A stretch of DNA of 6,772 nucleotides from Methylomonas sp. (lineage in GTDB: Bacteria; Pseudomonadota; Gammaproteobacteria; Methylococcales; Methylomonadaceae), in NCBI GenBank assembly GCA_026990815.1, contig JALXCS010000126.1, forward strand, positions 1 through 6,772, written 5' to 3'. Of the stretch, positions 6,442 to 6,772 are shown piece by piece (the stretch's first letter is position 1; each line of letters starts with the position of its first letter). The notes below the pieces were generated by a model. The model was given only the letters and a program-made list of their open reading frames with translations, had not been told where the DNA came from and did no database searches. A program made the position numbers and the translations under genes.

Positions 6442-6772
6442 TTAATCAATGCATTCTATTTTTAACGACTTGGTTTTCTTGTGAAAATTATGAACACCCA
6501 GATGATTAATCTTTTGATTTGGCCCAAAAGCCAACTCAGATTCATTGAGAATTTCTTGCTCAGTAATCCCTAAAGATTTCATCAAATCAGGATGCTTGGC
6601 CATTTCCGTCAGCGTCAATTTAAAGTTGGCATTCTCATAGAGTGTAACTCTAGCTTTGGGGCCAACGATTAAGCTATCAATTTTCCTTTCCCAATTTTGG
6701 CCTTTAACATCGCGTAAATTGGACATTTTAAGAGGACCTTCCAGGCGACTATGATCTCCGATAAATTCAGCG
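6442..6772 (-). CDS. Probable beta/gamma-crystallin-like domain protein (5' end cut by window edge)
   Basis: The minus frame is open from the right edge to the TAA at 6444-6442, giving 110 residues without a confirmed start. The first in-frame ATG is at 6726, but 15 open codons precede it and look like part of the same domain. The segment FIGDHSRLEGPLKMSNL, then WERKIDSLIVGPKARVTLYE and NANF, resembles a beta/gamma-crystallin Greek-key repeat: an aromatic-x-G turn, a hydrophobic I-x-S-L-x-V strand and a V-T-L-Y-E strand. The usual glycine after the second aromatic is replaced (NFKLTLT). The last 50 residues or so are polar and Lys-rich, with no motif I know. No signal peptide can be judged because the N-terminus is missing. 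It is convergent with ftfL and is probably not part of the C1 pathway. The family call comes from pattern resemblance only; that this is a real gene is more certain. Confidence 0.6.
   Translation of the reverse strand, partial: AEFIGDHSRLEGPLKMSNLRDVKGQNWERKIDSLIVGPKARVTLYENANFKLTLTEMAKHPDLMKSLGITEQEILNESELAFGPNQKINHLGVHNFHKKTKSLKIECID

Noticed and set aside
1..6772. CRISPR arrays, tRNA or rRNA genes, transposase genes, phage or defence genes
   Set aside because: I saw no direct-repeat arrays, tRNA-like folds or relevant protein motifs on either strand.

Overview
The window carries a block of C1-assimilation (serine-cycle and tetrahydrofolate) genes. It most likely comes from a methylotroph, probably a gammaproteobacterial (type I) methanotroph. 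That reading rests on mtdA, a methylotroph-specific dehydrogenase, packed beside glycerate 2-kinase, serine hydroxymethyltransferase, formate-tetrahydrofolate ligase and malate dehydrogenase. The DNA is moderately AT-rich, with A/T-rich intergenic sequence, unlike the GC-rich alphaproteobacterial serine-cycle organisms. The organism assignment is inference.

Layout: positions 1-795 (minus) hold the first 265 codons of a malate dehydrogenase (mdh) that runs off the left edge. A 150-bp divergent control region separates it from mtdA (946-1815, plus). A 243-bp gap follows and contains nested inverted repeats, possibly a small mobile element or a structured RNA. Then come a MOFRL-type glycerate 2-kinase (2059-3408), glyA (3459-4715) and ftfL/fhs (4719-6392), all on plus. 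A strong hairpin sits between glyA and the kinase, and only 3 bp separate glyA from ftfL. A 15-bp perfect palindrome at 6399-6428, with T-rich sequence on both sides, ends the operon. It probably also ends the convergent minus-strand gene (6442-6772, open at the right edge), which resembles a beta/gamma-crystallin-like domain protein and has no evident link to C1 metabolism.

How the genes work together: FtfL makes 10-formyl-H4F from formate. MtdA, after the cyclohydrolase Fch (not in the window), reduces methenyl-H4F to methylene-H4F. GlyA condenses methylene-H4F with glycine to give serine. Serine is converted by Sga and Hpr (not in the window) to glycerate, which the kinase phosphorylates to 2-phosphoglycerate. 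Mdh reduces oxaloacetate to malate further round the cycle. The missing steps must be encoded elsewhere.

I did not find a clearly novel system. The genes are recognisable. The least explained sequence is the nested inverted-repeat element between mtdA and the kinase, followed by two palindromes that could be regulatory.
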